Assembly (NCBI GenBank): GCA_029260795.1
Contig: JAJDCO010000010.1
Location: 1-64,000 of the forward strand
Reading direction: 5' to 3'
Length of the DNA: 64,000 nt
DNA from: Planctomycetota bacterium
GTDB taxonomy: Bacteria; Planctomycetota; OFTM77
Made by a program: the position numbers and the translations under genes. Shown in pieces: positions 29,703 to 38,609 of the stretch (the stretch's first letter is position 1; every line of letters begins with the position of its first letter). Below the pieces are notes generated by a model, which was given only the letters and a program-made list of their open reading frames with translations, was not told the origin of the DNA and ran no database searches.

Positions 29703-29881
29703 GTCCGTTGGTCCCTCTCTCGACGGTCGGCGTGATTGACCGTTCTGGGCACGACCTCTAGAATCACCGGCCCCGAGGAGAGCCGGCTGCAACATCCGCC
29801 TCCCGACCGAGAGTCACCCCGCGACAGCGCGTCTTCCAGGGGTGGCGGCTGACCCGGTGGCGGAACACCTGGAGCAAGGCG

Positions 29882-30757
29882 ATGCCCGAAGAACCCGAGA
29901 GCGGCTCCCCCGAGCCTTCGGCCCCTTCCGGATCGACGGAGGAGACCGAGGCTCACACGCGGACCGCGGACCCGTCTTCGACCAACGGTCGGGGTGCGAC
30001 GGACCCGCAGGATGGCGAGCGGGAAGAGATGGTCCGCATGACGCTGGGCGAGCACCTCAATGAGCTGCGTTCTCGCCTGATCCGGATCGTGCTCCTCTTC
30101 ATCGGTGCCTTCATCATCGCGTTCTTCTTTCAGGATGAGCTCGTCCGATTCATCATGCAGCCGTACTACCGCGTCAAGGGCGCGGGTGAGAAGCTGCTCG
30201 GCACCGAGGCGCAGGCGGCATTCATCTTCACGATCAAGATCTGTGGACTGAGCGCGCTCTTTGTGACCGTTCCCCTCGCCGTCCACCAGCTCTGGTCGTT
30301 CATCGCGGCCGGCCTGTACAAGCACGAGCGCCGCTACATCCGAGTCTTCTTCCCCATGTCGATGGGGCTCTTCTTGGCGGGAATGACGCTCGGCTACACG
30401 ATGCTCGTTCCCTACGGCCTCGAGTTCCTCATCAACTACGGCGAAGAGTTCGTGCAGATGCGGCCGACGCCGGCCAACTACCTGACGATCCTCGTCATCT
30501 TGACGCTCGTCCTCGGCGCGGTCTTCCAGCTGCCGCTCGTGATGATGTTCTTCGCCAAGATCGGTCTCGTCACACCGGAAACCTATCGCGCCAAGCGCCG
30601 GTACTTCATCCTGGGTGCTTTCATCGGAGCCGCGCTCTTGACGCCGCCCGACCCCATCACCCAGAGCCTCCTGGCGATCCCGACTCTCTTTCTCTACGAG
30701 TTCGGGATCCTGCTCTCCAAGTGGAACTTCGCACCCAAACCACCTCCCTCATCGTGA
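29882..30757 (+). CDS. tatC: Sec-independent protein translocase TatC
   Basis: A 291-aa core component of the Tat translocase, which binds twin-arginine signal peptides and exports folded proteins. A polar, acidic N-terminal tail of about 50 residues precedes the conserved MTLGEHLNELRSRLIRI, whose Glu contacts the signal peptide. Six membrane segments follow, with FTIKICGLSALFVTVPLAVHQLWSFIAAGLYKHERRYI between TM2 and TM3, and the C-terminal GAFIGAALLTPPDPITQSLLAIP typical of TatC. No tatA/tatB is adjacent. ATG 29882 has GGAG upstream; the long disordered tail makes a later start possible, although none has a better RBS. Confidence 0.95.
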   Translation: MPEEPESGSPEPSAPSGSTEETEAHTRTADPSSTNGRGATDPQDGEREEMVRMTLGEHLNELRSRLIRIVLLFIGAFIIAFFFQDELVRFIMQPYYRVKGAGEKLLGTEAQAAFIFTIKICGLSALFVTVPLAVHQLWSFIAAGLYKHERRYIRVFFPMSMGLFLAGMTLGYTMLVPYGLEFLINYGEEFVQMRPTPANYLTILVILTLVLGAVFQLPLVMMFFAKIGLVTPETYRAKRRYFILGAFIGAALLTPPDPITQSLLAIPTLFLYEFGILLSKWNFAPKPPPSS

Positions 30758-30793
30758 GCTCAAAGCGGCCGTGAAGGCCCGGATCAAATCAGC

Positions 30794-31855
30794 ATGAAAA
30801 TCGGACTCTGCGGATTCCCGGCATCGGGTAAATCGACTGTCTTCAATGCGCTCAGTGCTCAAGGAGTGCCGACCGGCATCCCGACCCCGCCTCAGGGAGA
30901 TCGCCATGTGGCAGCCGTGCCGGTGCCCGACCTTCGGCTCGTCAAGCTGAGGGACATCTACCAACCAAAGAAGTTCACTCTCTCGCAGGTCGAGTTCACC
31001 GACTTCCCCGGGATCCCGCTCGAAGAGACCAAGGGCAAGGGCGAGCTCATGGCCGATGTGCGCGCGATGGACGCTTTGGTGCTCGTGCTTCGCGGGTTCG
31101 AATCGGACCTGGTCGCCGAGGAGATCGACCCGGTCGGTGAGCTCGCCTCCTTGAAGGCCGAGTTTCTTTTGGCCGACATGGCGATGATCGAGAAACGCAT
31201 CGAGCGGCTCGAGGCTTCGACGAAGAAGCCGACCAAGACACAGGACCGCGACAAGAAAGAGCTCGCCGTCCTGCTTCGCTGTCAAGCCCAGGTCGAATCG
31301 GAGCAGAGCCTGAGCGAGATGAAGCTCGACTCGACCGAGGAGGAGATGACGCGGGGCTTCCGCTTCTTGACCCAGAAGCCGCTCGTCGCCGTGCTGAACA
31401 TCGAGGATGACGCCGCACGGCCGGACCTCGTGGCGAAGATCGGCGCCGAGGTGGCGGTCGTCGAGCTCATGAACGCGAAGATCGAAGAGGAGATCTCTCA
31501 GCTCGACGAGGAGGAGAGGACGGCTTTCCTGGCGGACTTCGGCATCGAGGAGCCCGCTCGCGGCCGCATCCTCCGCGCGATCTACGAAGCCTCCGGGCTG
31601 CACTCCTTCTTCACCGTCGGTGAGGACGAGGTCCGGGCCTGGGCCATCCACCAGCAAGACCACGCCGTCACGGCCGCGAGCAAGATCCACTCGGACATCG
31701 CGCGCGGGTTCATTCGCGCCGAGGTCGTCGGATACGAGGACTTCATGACGGCCGGCGACATGAAGACGGTCAAGGCCAACGGCCAGGCTCGGCTCGAAGG
31801 CAAGGAGTACACGGTCCGAGACGGCGACATCATCAACTTCCGCTTCAGCGTGTGA
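30794..31855 (+). CDS. ychF: Obg-like ATPase YchF
   Basis: A 353-aa TRAFAC-class P-loop NTPase that binds the ribosome and in E. coli is linked to oxidative stress. Visible are G1 GFPASGKST (residues 7-15), G3 DFPGIP, the coiled-coil insertion (ADMAMIEKRIERLEASTKK) and VLNIED in place of the GTPase NKxD, which fits the ATP preference of the family. The C-terminal DUF933/TGS part is HQQDHAVTAASKIHSDIARGFIRAEVVGYEDF ... GKEYTVRDGDIINFRFSV. It starts 36 bp after tatC and may share its transcript. Confidence 0.93.
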   Translation: MKIGLCGFPASGKSTVFNALSAQGVPTGIPTPPQGDRHVAAVPVPDLRLVKLRDIYQPKKFTLSQVEFTDFPGIPLEETKGKGELMADVRAMDALVLVLRGFESDLVAEEIDPVGELASLKAEFLLADMAMIEKRIERLEASTKKPTKTQDRDKKELAVLLRCQAQVESEQSLSEMKLDSTEEEMTRGFRFLTQKPLVAVLNIEDDAARPDLVAKIGAEVAVVELMNAKIEEEISQLDEEERTAFLADFGIEEPARGRILRAIYEASGLHSFFTVGEDEVRAWAIHQQDHAVTAASKIHSDIARGFIRAEVVGYEDFMTAGDMKTVKANGQARLEGKEYTVRDGDIINFRFSV

Positions 31856-32009
31856 CGCCCCGCGGTCGCGACCGAGTGCAGGCGCGAGCCGACGCTCCGA
31901 GCCGCTTCGGGTCGACGAGATCCCGACGGCCCCCGAGCCGCGCCCGAACGTCCTGGAAGCGGGGTGGCCGCAACGAACGGACGCCCTGACGGCAGAGGAA
32001 TCCTCCTGC

Positions 32010-33263
32010 ATGAAAGCCGAGATCCTGTCCATCGGAGACGAGCTCGTCCACGGGGCGACGGTCGATACGAATGCAGCTGAGATCGCGCGGGCGCTGCTGC
32101 GCTGCGACATCGAGGTCGAGCGCGTCTCGGTCGTTTCCGATCGCTTCGCCGACATCACGGGCGCCATCCGCGATGCGATGAGCCGCTGCGACCTGCTGAT
32201 GATCACCGGGGGCCTGGGGCCGACTCAGGACGACATCACTCGGGACGGCATTGCCGCGGCGCTCGACCTGCCCTTGGAGATGGACGCTCCGACCTTGGAG
32301 CGCATCGAAGCGCGATTCGCGTCGCTGGGACGTCCGATGCCGGAGTCCAATCGCGTGCAGGCGCTCGTCCCTCGAGGAGGTGAGGCCATCGACAACGATC
32401 GCGGGACGGCGCCCGGGCTCTGGGTCGAGACCGGCTCTCAATGCATCGTCGCCATGCCCGGGGTGCCACGCGAGATGCGACATCTCCTGGAGGATCGCGT
32501 TCTGCCGCGCCTCGACCGTCGGCAAGGCTCGGCGTGCTGCTATCACGAGCGGCTGGTGCATACCTTCGGCCATGGCGAGTCCTTCATCGCCGAGCAGGTG
32601 GGTGACCTGTTCCAGCGTGATGGCGAGGTGCGCGTCTCGATCACCGTACGCACCGGCGTCACGACCTTGGCCGTGCGCTCCCAAGGAACGAAGGCGGTGC
32701 ACGTGCGCGAGGCCGTCGATGGCTTGGCAGAGCTCATCGTCGAGCGACTCGGGAAGTGGGTCTTCGGCCGAGACGGCGCCAGCCTCGAGGCGACCGTCGT
32801 GGGCGCGTTGAAGGCCAGTGGGCGTACCGTCGCCACCGCCGAGTCCTGCACGGGAGGCCTGCTAGCCGAGCTTCTGACGAGCATTCCCGGAAGCTCGGCC
32901 GCCTTCGAGGCGGGTTTCATCACCTATGCCAACGAAGCGAAGACGCGTCAGCTCGGCGTGCCGGCCGATCTCATCGCTGCTCACGGCGCGGTCAGCGAGC
33001 CGGTCGCTGCGGCCATGGCCGAGGGGGCGCGGCGGATTGCCCAAGCCGACTTTGGCCTGGGGATCACCGGCATCGCAGGTCCGGACGGGGGCACTCCCGA
33101 AAAGCCGGTGGGTCTGATCTACGTCGCGTGTGCGGACGAGGAAGGCGTTCGGGTGCGCGAGTGTCGATTCTCGGGAGACCGAGCGCTGAATCGTCAGCTC
33201 GCGGCCCGAACCGCGCTCGATTTGCTGCGTCGTCGGCTGGCGCGAGAGAGCCCGTCGAGCTAG
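32010..33263 (+). CDS. cinA: CinA family protein (nicotinamide mononucleotide deamidase / competence-damage inducible)
   Basis: A 417-aa two-domain protein. Residues 1-170 are a molybdopterin-binding-like domain (MKAEILSIGDELVHGATVDTN, ITGGLGPTQDDITRD, MPGVPREM). Residues about 260-417 are the PncC-type amidase (TVATAESCTGGLLAELLTSIPGSSAAFEAGFITYAN, GITGIAGPDGGTPEKPVGLIYVA), which deamidates NMN and recycles pyridine nucleotides. The N-terminal domain in related enzymes hydrolyses ADP-ribose. ATG 32010 has GAGGAAT upstream. The 154 bp before it carries no gene. Function is assigned from family membership. Confidence 0.93.
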   Translation: MKAEILSIGDELVHGATVDTNAAEIARALLRCDIEVERVSVVSDRFADITGAIRDAMSRCDLLMITGGLGPTQDDITRDGIAAALDLPLEMDAPTLERIEARFASLGRPMPESNRVQALVPRGGEAIDNDRGTAPGLWVETGSQCIVAMPGVPREMRHLLEDRVLPRLDRRQGSACCYHERLVHTFGHGESFIAEQVGDLFQRDGEVRVSITVRTGVTTLAVRSQGTKAVHVREAVDGLAELIVERLGKWVFGRDGASLEATVVGALKASGRTVATAESCTGGLLAELLTSIPGSSAAFEAGFITYANEAKTRQLGVPADLIAAHGAVSEPVAAAMAEGARRIAQADFGLGITGIAGPDGGTPEKPVGLIYVACADEEGVRVRECRFSGDRALNRQLAARTALDLLRRRLARESPSS

Positions 33264-33312
33264 CCTCAGGCGATCACGTTCGAATCATTGGACGAGACGG
33301 AGAATGGTGAAA

Positions 33313-34035
33313 ATGGCATTCGGATTCAATCAAGCTCGAGAGACGAACCCTTACGCGGTCGTCAACGCTTCGGCCGACACGCGGGCCGACTTTCTGAAGA
33401 AGACCTACCTGCATCTCGGTGGGGCGATCTGGATCTTCGCGGCGCTGGAAGCCGCGCTGCTCCAGCTGCCCGGCATCGAGAACATCATCGAACCGATGAT
33501 CGGGGGGCGACTGTCCTGGCTGCTGGTGATCGGTGCCTTCATCGCGGTGAGCTACGTCGCCAACAACTGGGCACGATCGGCAACATCGGTTCCCAAGCAG
33601 TACCTGGGCTTGGGGCTGTTCATCGTGGCGGAGGCGGTCGTCTTCCTCCCCTTGCTGTGGATCGCGAGCCGCTACGTTCCCGGAGCGATCCAGATCGCGG
33701 CCGTCGCGACGCTGATCCTCTTCTCCGGGCTGACCGCGATCGTCTTCGTCACGCGCAAGGACTTCTCGTTCCTGCGGGGCATCCTCGGCGTCGGTATGCT
33801 GGTCGCCGTCGGCCTCATCGTCGCCTCGATGATCTTCGGATTCACGCTCGGGCTCGTCTTCATCGTCGCCATGATCGGCATCGCCGCCGGCTACGTGCTG
33901 TACGACACCTCGAATGTCCTCCATCATTATCGGACCGATCAGCACGTCGCGGCCTCGCTGGCGCTGTTCGCCTCGGTCGCGCTGCTGTTCTGGTACATCC
34001 TGCAGCTCGTGATGTCGTTGACCAGCCGAGACTGA
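33313..34035 (+). CDS. Bax inhibitor-1/YccA family membrane protein
   Basis: A 240-aa protein with seven hydrophobic helices. The family start (NPYAVVNASADTRADFLKKTYLHLGGAIWIFAALEA) and the conserved GLVFIVAMIGIAAGYVLYDTSNVLHHYRTDQHVAASLALFASVALLFWYIL, with the acidic residues of the pH-sensing pair, identify it. BI-1 proteins are pH-dependent Ca2+/H+ leak channels; E. coli YccA also modulates FtsH. ATG 33313 is preferred (GGAGA at 9-base spacing); ATG 33304 directly abuts the RBS. A GAAA-tetraloop terminator hairpin follows. Confidence 0.85.
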   Translation: MAFGFNQARETNPYAVVNASADTRADFLKKTYLHLGGAIWIFAALEAALLQLPGIENIIEPMIGGRLSWLLVIGAFIAVSYVANNWARSATSVPKQYLGLGLFIVAEAVVFLPLLWIASRYVPGAIQIAAVATLILFSGLTAIVFVTRKDFSFLRGILGVGMLVAVGLIVASMIFGFTLGLVFIVAMIGIAAGYVLYDTSNVLHHYRTDQHVAASLALFASVALLFWYILQLVMSLTSRD

Positions 34036-34050
34036 GCCGTCGAGCGGGAG

Positions 34051-34076
34051 GCGGGCGGGCGAAAGCGACCGCCCGC
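34051..34076 (+). terminator. GC-rich hairpin terminator with GAAA tetraloop
   Basis: GCGGGCGG pairs with CCGCCCGC; inside, GC-GAAA-GC forms a tetraloop. It begins 15 bp after the BI-1 gene. Confidence 0.7.
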
Positions 34077-34182
34077 GGCCGATGGGGGGGCGGTGCGGGC
34101 GGTGCTTGATCGGCGCGCGATCCCGGCTAGACTCAGCCCCAACGTGCTTCATTCTGACGTCCGTGAACGAGAGCTTTGGTCC

Positions 34183-34887
34183 ATGTCGATCCCCTCGGAA
34201 GCCCAGATACTCCCTTCCCCACCAGGCTCGGCACAGGCGCCGGACCGACCCTTGCCACCGTTGCCTCCGGGCGGTGGCGGCGGTGGCGGACGCGGTGACG
34301 GCCCGGCCTTCGGCTCCACTCCCTACGAGAGCGGGCCTCCCATTCCCGCCGCCAAGCTCGCCATGATGGTCTTTCTGGGCTCGGTGACGATGCTGTTCGT
34401 GGGCCTGATGGGGGCCTATCTCGTCTTGCGCGGTGGTCTGACGCCTTGGCCGCCGCCCGGCATGCCGCCCCGCCCCGTTGGCTTGTGGGGCAGCACGGCG
34501 CTGATCGGTATGAGCAGCCTCATGCTCCTGGTGGCCAGTCGTCGGTTGCGCCGCGACGCTCAGCAGGGCTTCCGCCTGACGTTGGTCCTGACCGCCGTGT
34601 TCGGCGTCGCGTTCCTGGTCGTGCAGGTCATTCTCTGGCGCAGCCAGTTTGCGGCCGGCCTCCAGTTCAAGAACAACGTCTACGCGGGCGTCTTCTACCT
34701 CCTCACCGGTGCCCATTTCATTCACGTCGTCGGTGGAGTCGTGGCCTTGGCCGGGGTCGGCCTGCGAGCGTTTCGGGGCGGTTACCGATCCCAGAGCCGC
34801 GTCGGCTTCGACGTGTTCTCGCTCTACTGGCACACGATCGGTGTCCTGTGGCTTCCCCTGTTCGCGGCGATCTATCTGGTGAACTGA
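34183..34887 (+). CDS. Heme-copper oxidase subunit III-like protein
   Basis: A 234-aa membrane protein with a Pro/Gly-rich N-terminal tail (1-60) and five hydrophobic segments. KLAMMVFLGSVTMLFVGLMGAYLVLR, FKNNVYAGVFYLLTGAHFIHVVGG and FDVFSLYWHTIGVLWLPLFAAIYLVN match subunit III of cytochrome c/quinol oxidases, including the Tyr-Phe-Leu-x-Gly-x-His helix and the C-terminal WHTIG...W helix. Subunit III supports proton uptake by the catalytic subunit. No subunit I or II gene lies next to it in this window, so it is an orphan copy. It overlaps the next small gene by one base (TGATG). Confidence 0.82.
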   Translation: MSIPSEAQILPSPPGSAQAPDRPLPPLPPGGGGGGGRGDGPAFGSTPYESGPPIPAAKLAMMVFLGSVTMLFVGLMGAYLVLRGGLTPWPPPGMPPRPVGLWGSTALIGMSSLMLLVASRRLRRDAQQGFRLTLVLTAVFGVAFLVVQVILWRSQFAAGLQFKNNVYAGVFYLLTGAHFIHVVGGVVALAGVGLRAFRGGYRSQSRVGFDVFSLYWHTIGVLWLPLFAAIYLVN

Positions 34888-35060
34888 TGGCCTACGACGC
34901 GAACGAGCACGAAGGCTTGGAGCCGAGTGAAGTCCCTTCACCGGCGGATCTTGAAGAGGCCCGGCGCGATCGTCGGGATGTGACGATCGTCATTGCCGTC
35001 ATCGTGGGCGGCTTCGTGTTGGGCATCTTCGCGCTGCTGGCCTCGCTGATCTTCTTCTGA
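34887..35060 (+). CDS. Small single-pass membrane protein downstream of oxidase subunit III
   Basis: A 57-aa protein: an acidic, Pro/Ser-containing head (1-33) and one strong transmembrane helix (about 35-57, VTIVIAVIVGGFVLGIFALLASLIFF). ATG overlaps the stop of the subunit III gene (TGATG), so it is translationally coupled to it. Size, topology and position suggest a small oxidase accessory subunit (subunit IV-like), but there is no sequence family I recognise. The stop lies in the stem of a hairpin terminator. Confidence 0.6.
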   Translation: MAYDANEHEGLEPSEVPSPADLEEARRDRRDVTIVIAVIVGGFVLGIFALLASLIFF

Positions 35061-35079
35061 GCGATTCGGCTTCGCTCAG
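35057..35079. terminator. Bidirectional hairpin between convergent genes
   Basis: CTGAGCGA pairs with TCGCTCAG around TTCGGCT. The stem includes the stop codon of the small membrane protein gene and the end of the flgJ-like gene on the other strand, so it probably serves both. Confidence 0.6.
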
Positions 35080-35432
35080 CGGTTCAGCGTTTCGTTCTGG
35101 GCGACTTGACGGGCGACCTGTCGGGCAATGGTCTCGGCCAACCCGAACTGTCCGGTCTTGGCGAGATGCTCGCCCATCGCCCGGTCGAACATGCCCTCGT
35201 AGACGTTGCTGCCGGGTGCGCTCCCAAAGAGGCCTTCTCCGGGTAGCGTGGCGCGCATGCGCTCGAGCAGCGTGGAGATGAAGTAGGACTCGAGCTGACG
35301 AGCGGACTCGAGGATCTCCTGAAAGCTCTGTCCGCTTTCGAGATCTTCGCGAGTCTTGCTCAGGCGAGCGGTGTCGAGCTGGTTCCAAGCAGGTGGTCCG
35401 AGCTCGGTGGGCGCGGCGGTGTCGTCGATCAT
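35076..35432 (-). CDS. flgJ: Flagellar rod-binding protein, FlgJ N-terminal type
   Basis: A 118-aa protein with only the rod-binding domain of FlgJ: ARQLESYFISTLLERMRATLPGEGLF, then GSNVYEGMFDRAMGEHLAKTGQFGLAETIARQV. In gammaproteobacteria FlgJ carries an additional muramidase domain; it is absent here, as in many other phyla that use a separate wall hydrolase. The rod-binding part acts as scaffold or cap during rod assembly in the periplasm. It lies downstream of flgE on the same strand, separated by the HDOD gene on the other strand. Confidence 0.82.
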   Translation of the reverse strand: MIDDTAAPTELGPPAWNQLDTARLSKTREDLESGQSFQEILESARQLESYFISTLLERMRATLPGEGLFGSAPGSNVYEGMFDRAMGEHLAKTGQFGLAETIARQVARQVAQNETLNR

Positions 35433-35654
35433 GGAGACCTCGGATCCAGGGTGAGACTTCTCTTCCTTCCCTATCGGCCCTCAGGGCACAGAAGCTGTTC
35501 CGAGCGGCTGGAAGAGCGACGAACAGGGGGATCATTCAAGTAATGGACCCCGGCTCGCCGAGAGGTATTCAGAAGGCACGGCCGTGAGGAATCTCAGGCC
35601 ATTGCCCGGCCACGAGTCGTTCGAACGCCGGTCCCTCGGACCCGGGAATGAGAT

Positions 35655-36491
35655 ATGACGCTCACCGAGCTCGCAGACAAGGTGGACCAGCTCTCGCCGG
35701 AGGCCAAGGTGCTCCAGCGAGTGCTCGAGATCACCGCCGATCCCAACTTCCGCGTCGAAGATCTGGTGTCGGTCGTGCAGCTGGATGGTGGGCTCACGGG
35801 TCACGTGTTGCGCTTCTGCAACTCGGCCCTGTTCTCGTTGCCGCGAACGATCGAGAGCCTCTCCGAAGCGACGATGTACTTGGGGAGTCGACAGGTCGCC
35901 AATCTGGCCACGACCTTCTGTACGTCGCGCTCGTTCTTCTCGGGCTCGTTCGACAAGTCTCCATTCTCTCGGGAGACGCTCTGGACGCGGTCGGTGGCTT
36001 CGGCTTTCGCGGGTGACCTGCTGGCGAACCAGTCGAGCTACTCCGTCACGGGCACTGCCTATACGGCGGGCCTCCTGCACGACCTCGGGCTGAGCATCCT
36101 GTGCCGCGAAGTCGGGTCGTACGCCGACGTGGTCCGCCAAGCGGACGACGATCTCGACAGCTTGACCGGCTGCGAGCAGCAGATCCTCGGCTTCGATCAT
36201 TGCCAGCTCGGCTCTGAGATCGCCAAGCGATGGCGGCTCGGAGATCGGCTGGTGCAAGGCATCTTGAACCACCACCAGGAGACGGCTCCGCCGCAGGATC
36301 CCCAGCTGTGCTCGATCGTGCGAGTCGCGGACGTCGTGTCGTGGCAGCTCTTCCCCGATCCGCGCTTCCAACCGATCAAGGTGAACGTCGGTGACCTGCA
36401 TCGGCTGAAGCTGGACGAGGACCACTTCGAGCAGACGACCGAGTTCGTCGGTCGCCAGATGGAGGTCGCGGGCGAGCTGCTCTCGGTCTGA
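35655..36491 (+). CDS. HDOD domain protein
   Basis: A 278-aa protein filled by one HDOD domain (about 10-210): LSPEAKVLQRVLEITADPNFRVEDLVSVVQLDGGLTGHVLRFCNSALFSLPRTIESLSEATMYLGSRQVANL, the HD-like AGLLHDLGLSIL, and FDHCQLGSEIAKRWRLGDRLVQGILNHH. HDOD proteins are non-catalytic or degenerate HD proteins that act as signalling outputs and often regulate motility or chemotaxis. ATG 35655 is the first start after an unclear RBS. It sits inside the flagellar island on the opposite strand between flgE and flgJ. A second HDOD gene lies at 58881-59759. Confidence 0.85.
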   Translation: MTLTELADKVDQLSPEAKVLQRVLEITADPNFRVEDLVSVVQLDGGLTGHVLRFCNSALFSLPRTIESLSEATMYLGSRQVANLATTFCTSRSFFSGSFDKSPFSRETLWTRSVASAFAGDLLANQSSYSVTGTAYTAGLLHDLGLSILCREVGSYADVVRQADDDLDSLTGCEQQILGFDHCQLGSEIAKRWRLGDRLVQGILNHHQETAPPQDPQLCSIVRVADVVSWQLFPDPRFQPIKVNVGDLHRLKLDEDHFEQTTEFVGRQMEVAGELLSV

Positions 36492-36620
36492 AAGAGCCCA
36501 TCGTCCCTGAGCCGGAGGTCGCTCGTCGGCGGTTCCCGCGCCGAGCGCACCGGAGTGGACGGTCCCCGAGGCGGGGCCGAGGCGAGTGCCCCGGCCCGTC
36601 GGCCTCGTGGGCGGGAGATC

Positions 36621-38564
36621 TCAAAGGATCAGGTTCAGGGATTCCTGCATGATCTGGTTGGCGATCGAGATCACCCGGGAGTTGGCTTGGTAGCCACGCT
36701 GGGCTTCGATCATCTTCACGAACTCACCGGACAGATCGACGTTGCTGCTCTCGAGAGCGCCAGCTTGCACCGAGGCACCGCTGAGGTCGGCGTTGCCAAG
36801 CGTGAGCTGGCCCGAGTTGGCCGACGCGCTGTAGAGCGAGTCGCCTTGCCGGATGAGCCCGCCGGCATTGGCAAAGCTCGCGACGGCGACCGTGTCGAAC
36901 TCTTGGATCTGACCGTTCGAGTAGATTCCTTGGACGACGCCTGCTCCATTGACGGCAAAATCGAGCAGGTCTCCGGCCGCGTAGCCATCCTGGCTGTGGA
37001 CGCGCACCTGACCGTTCGAGCCGAATTGGCTCAGGCCATCGGTCTCCTCGCTGCTGCCGAACTCGAGGGCGATCGTCTGGAGTGCGGAGATGCCGTCGAA
37101 CTGAAGCTCGAGGTTCGGGTCGCCTTGCCCGCCTCCCGTCACCCCGATGAGCTTTCCGTTGTCGTCGAATCGGATCTCGTCGATCGCGCCGTCTACCACG
37201 GTGACACCGTCCTCACCGAAGTCGGCGGAGAGGTTCCAGAGGTTGGTATCCTCGCGCGTGAACGTGAGCGTCACGTCGTGACTCAGACCTTGGCTATCGA
37301 AGACCTGGGTCACCAGCGTCACTTGGTCCCGGTCGGCGCCGTCCGTGGTCACTTCGAGCCGGTTCTCGGTGAAGGCCGAGGATCCGGTGTTCCCGACCTC
37401 ATCGGTGAAGTTGAGCGTGAGGTTGGCGTCCCCGGACTCGTCGGCGGTGAGGATGAGATTTCCCGCGCTGTCGAGCGTGGCGGTCGCCGAGTCGAAGGAG
37501 CTCGACACGAGGTCGCGCAGCTCGCCCAGCGTCGTGCCGTCGACACCGTAGACGAAGCTGACGTCGACTGACGTGCCATCGGCTTCGGTGCCCTGGACGC
37601 GGATCGTGTCGCCCGTGACGTAGGCCTCGCGATTGAACTTGAGGGCGTTGAGGTCCGACGTCTCCGTGGCGAGGGCCTCGGTGCCCTGGAACTCGGTGTC
37701 GATCGTGAAGCCGAGGGTCGCGGCGACCGAGCCCGTCACCTCGCGAATCTCGAGCTTCTGATCCGCGCCGCGAACGGTCGTGTTGATCTCGAGAGCACCA
37801 CCGGTGTTGATGATCGCCTCGGCTTCCGAAGTGCCGATCTGGGACTCGATGGAGGCTTGGACCTCGGACAGCGTCGCGTTGTTGATGTCCGCGAAGTCGC
37901 CGGTCGAGAACGTGATGGTCCGCGATTGTCCGTTGATGCGGATGATGAACTGATCACCGTCCGTCAGCGCAAAGGGGCCGGCCGCGGCGCTGGCAGTGCT
38001 GGCGGCCGTGCCTTCCTGGAAGGCCTCCTTGGTCGTGAGCTCCTCAGTCTTGGGCCCGTTCTGCTCGGCCGGCAGGTTCCCTTCGATCGTCACCGAGCTG
38101 GTCGCCTGGGGGGCGAAGGTGTCGGCGATCGGAAGCTGGATGTCGCCGCCCCCGGCGGACTGCACGCGGAGACCCGTTCGGCTGTCGATCAGGTTGCGAT
38201 TGCCATCCACGTCGAAGGCACCGGCGCGCGTGTAGAAATCCTGTGTACCGTTGTTGAGCACGAAGAAGCCGTTGCCCCGGAGGGCGAGATCGAAGGTCCG
38301 TCCGGTGTTGAAGAAAGAGCCCTGGGCGGTGTTCAGGTCGATGCTGGCGAGCTGCACGCCGGTGCCGATCGCCTGGGCGTTCTGACCACCGAGCGCTCCC
38401 TCGGGTCCGGTCGCGGGCCGGATCACCTGCGAGTAGAGATCCTTGAACGTCGCGCGGGCTCCCCAGAAGCCGACCGTGTTCACGTTGGCGATGTTGTCGC
38501 CAATCAGGTCGAGATGCCGCTGGTTGGCGCGCAAGCCAGAGAGGGCCGTGCTGAACGAATGCAT
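36621..38564 (-). CDS. flgE: Flagellar hook protein FlgE
   Basis: A 647-aa structural protein of the hook, exported by the flagellar type III system. The N-terminal D0 motif FSTALSGLRANQRHLDLIGDNIANVNTVGFWGAR and the following FKDLYSQVIRPATGPEGALGGQNAQAIGTGVQLASI are typical. The central region (about 160-480) is Thr/Asp-rich and forms the variable outer domains, longer than in E. coli (about 400 aa total). The C-terminus SNVDLSGEFVKMIEAQRGYQANSRVISIANQIMQESLNLIL is the conserved D0/D1 end. It is the last gene of the fliK-flgD-flgE operon, 45 bp after flgD. Confidence 0.95.
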   Translation of the reverse strand: MHSFSTALSGLRANQRHLDLIGDNIANVNTVGFWGARATFKDLYSQVIRPATGPEGALGGQNAQAIGTGVQLASIDLNTAQGSFFNTGRTFDLALRGNGFFVLNNGTQDFYTRAGAFDVDGNRNLIDSRTGLRVQSAGGGDIQLPIADTFAPQATSSVTIEGNLPAEQNGPKTEELTTKEAFQEGTAASTASAAAGPFALTDGDQFIIRINGQSRTITFSTGDFADINNATLSEVQASIESQIGTSEAEAIINTGGALEINTTVRGADQKLEIREVTGSVAATLGFTIDTEFQGTEALATETSDLNALKFNREAYVTGDTIRVQGTEADGTSVDVSFVYGVDGTTLGELRDLVSSSFDSATATLDSAGNLILTADESGDANLTLNFTDEVGNTGSSAFTENRLEVTTDGADRDQVTLVTQVFDSQGLSHDVTLTFTREDTNLWNLSADFGEDGVTVVDGAIDEIRFDDNGKLIGVTGGGQGDPNLELQFDGISALQTIALEFGSSEETDGLSQFGSNGQVRVHSQDGYAAGDLLDFAVNGAGVVQGIYSNGQIQEFDTVAVASFANAGGLIRQGDSLYSASANSGQLTLGNADLSGASVQAGALESSNVDLSGEFVKMIEAQRGYQANSRVISIANQIMQESLNLIL

Positions 38565-38609
38565 GGTATCGGTCTCCGCAACGGGATGATGATTGAGGGA
38601 GAGGCTCGG

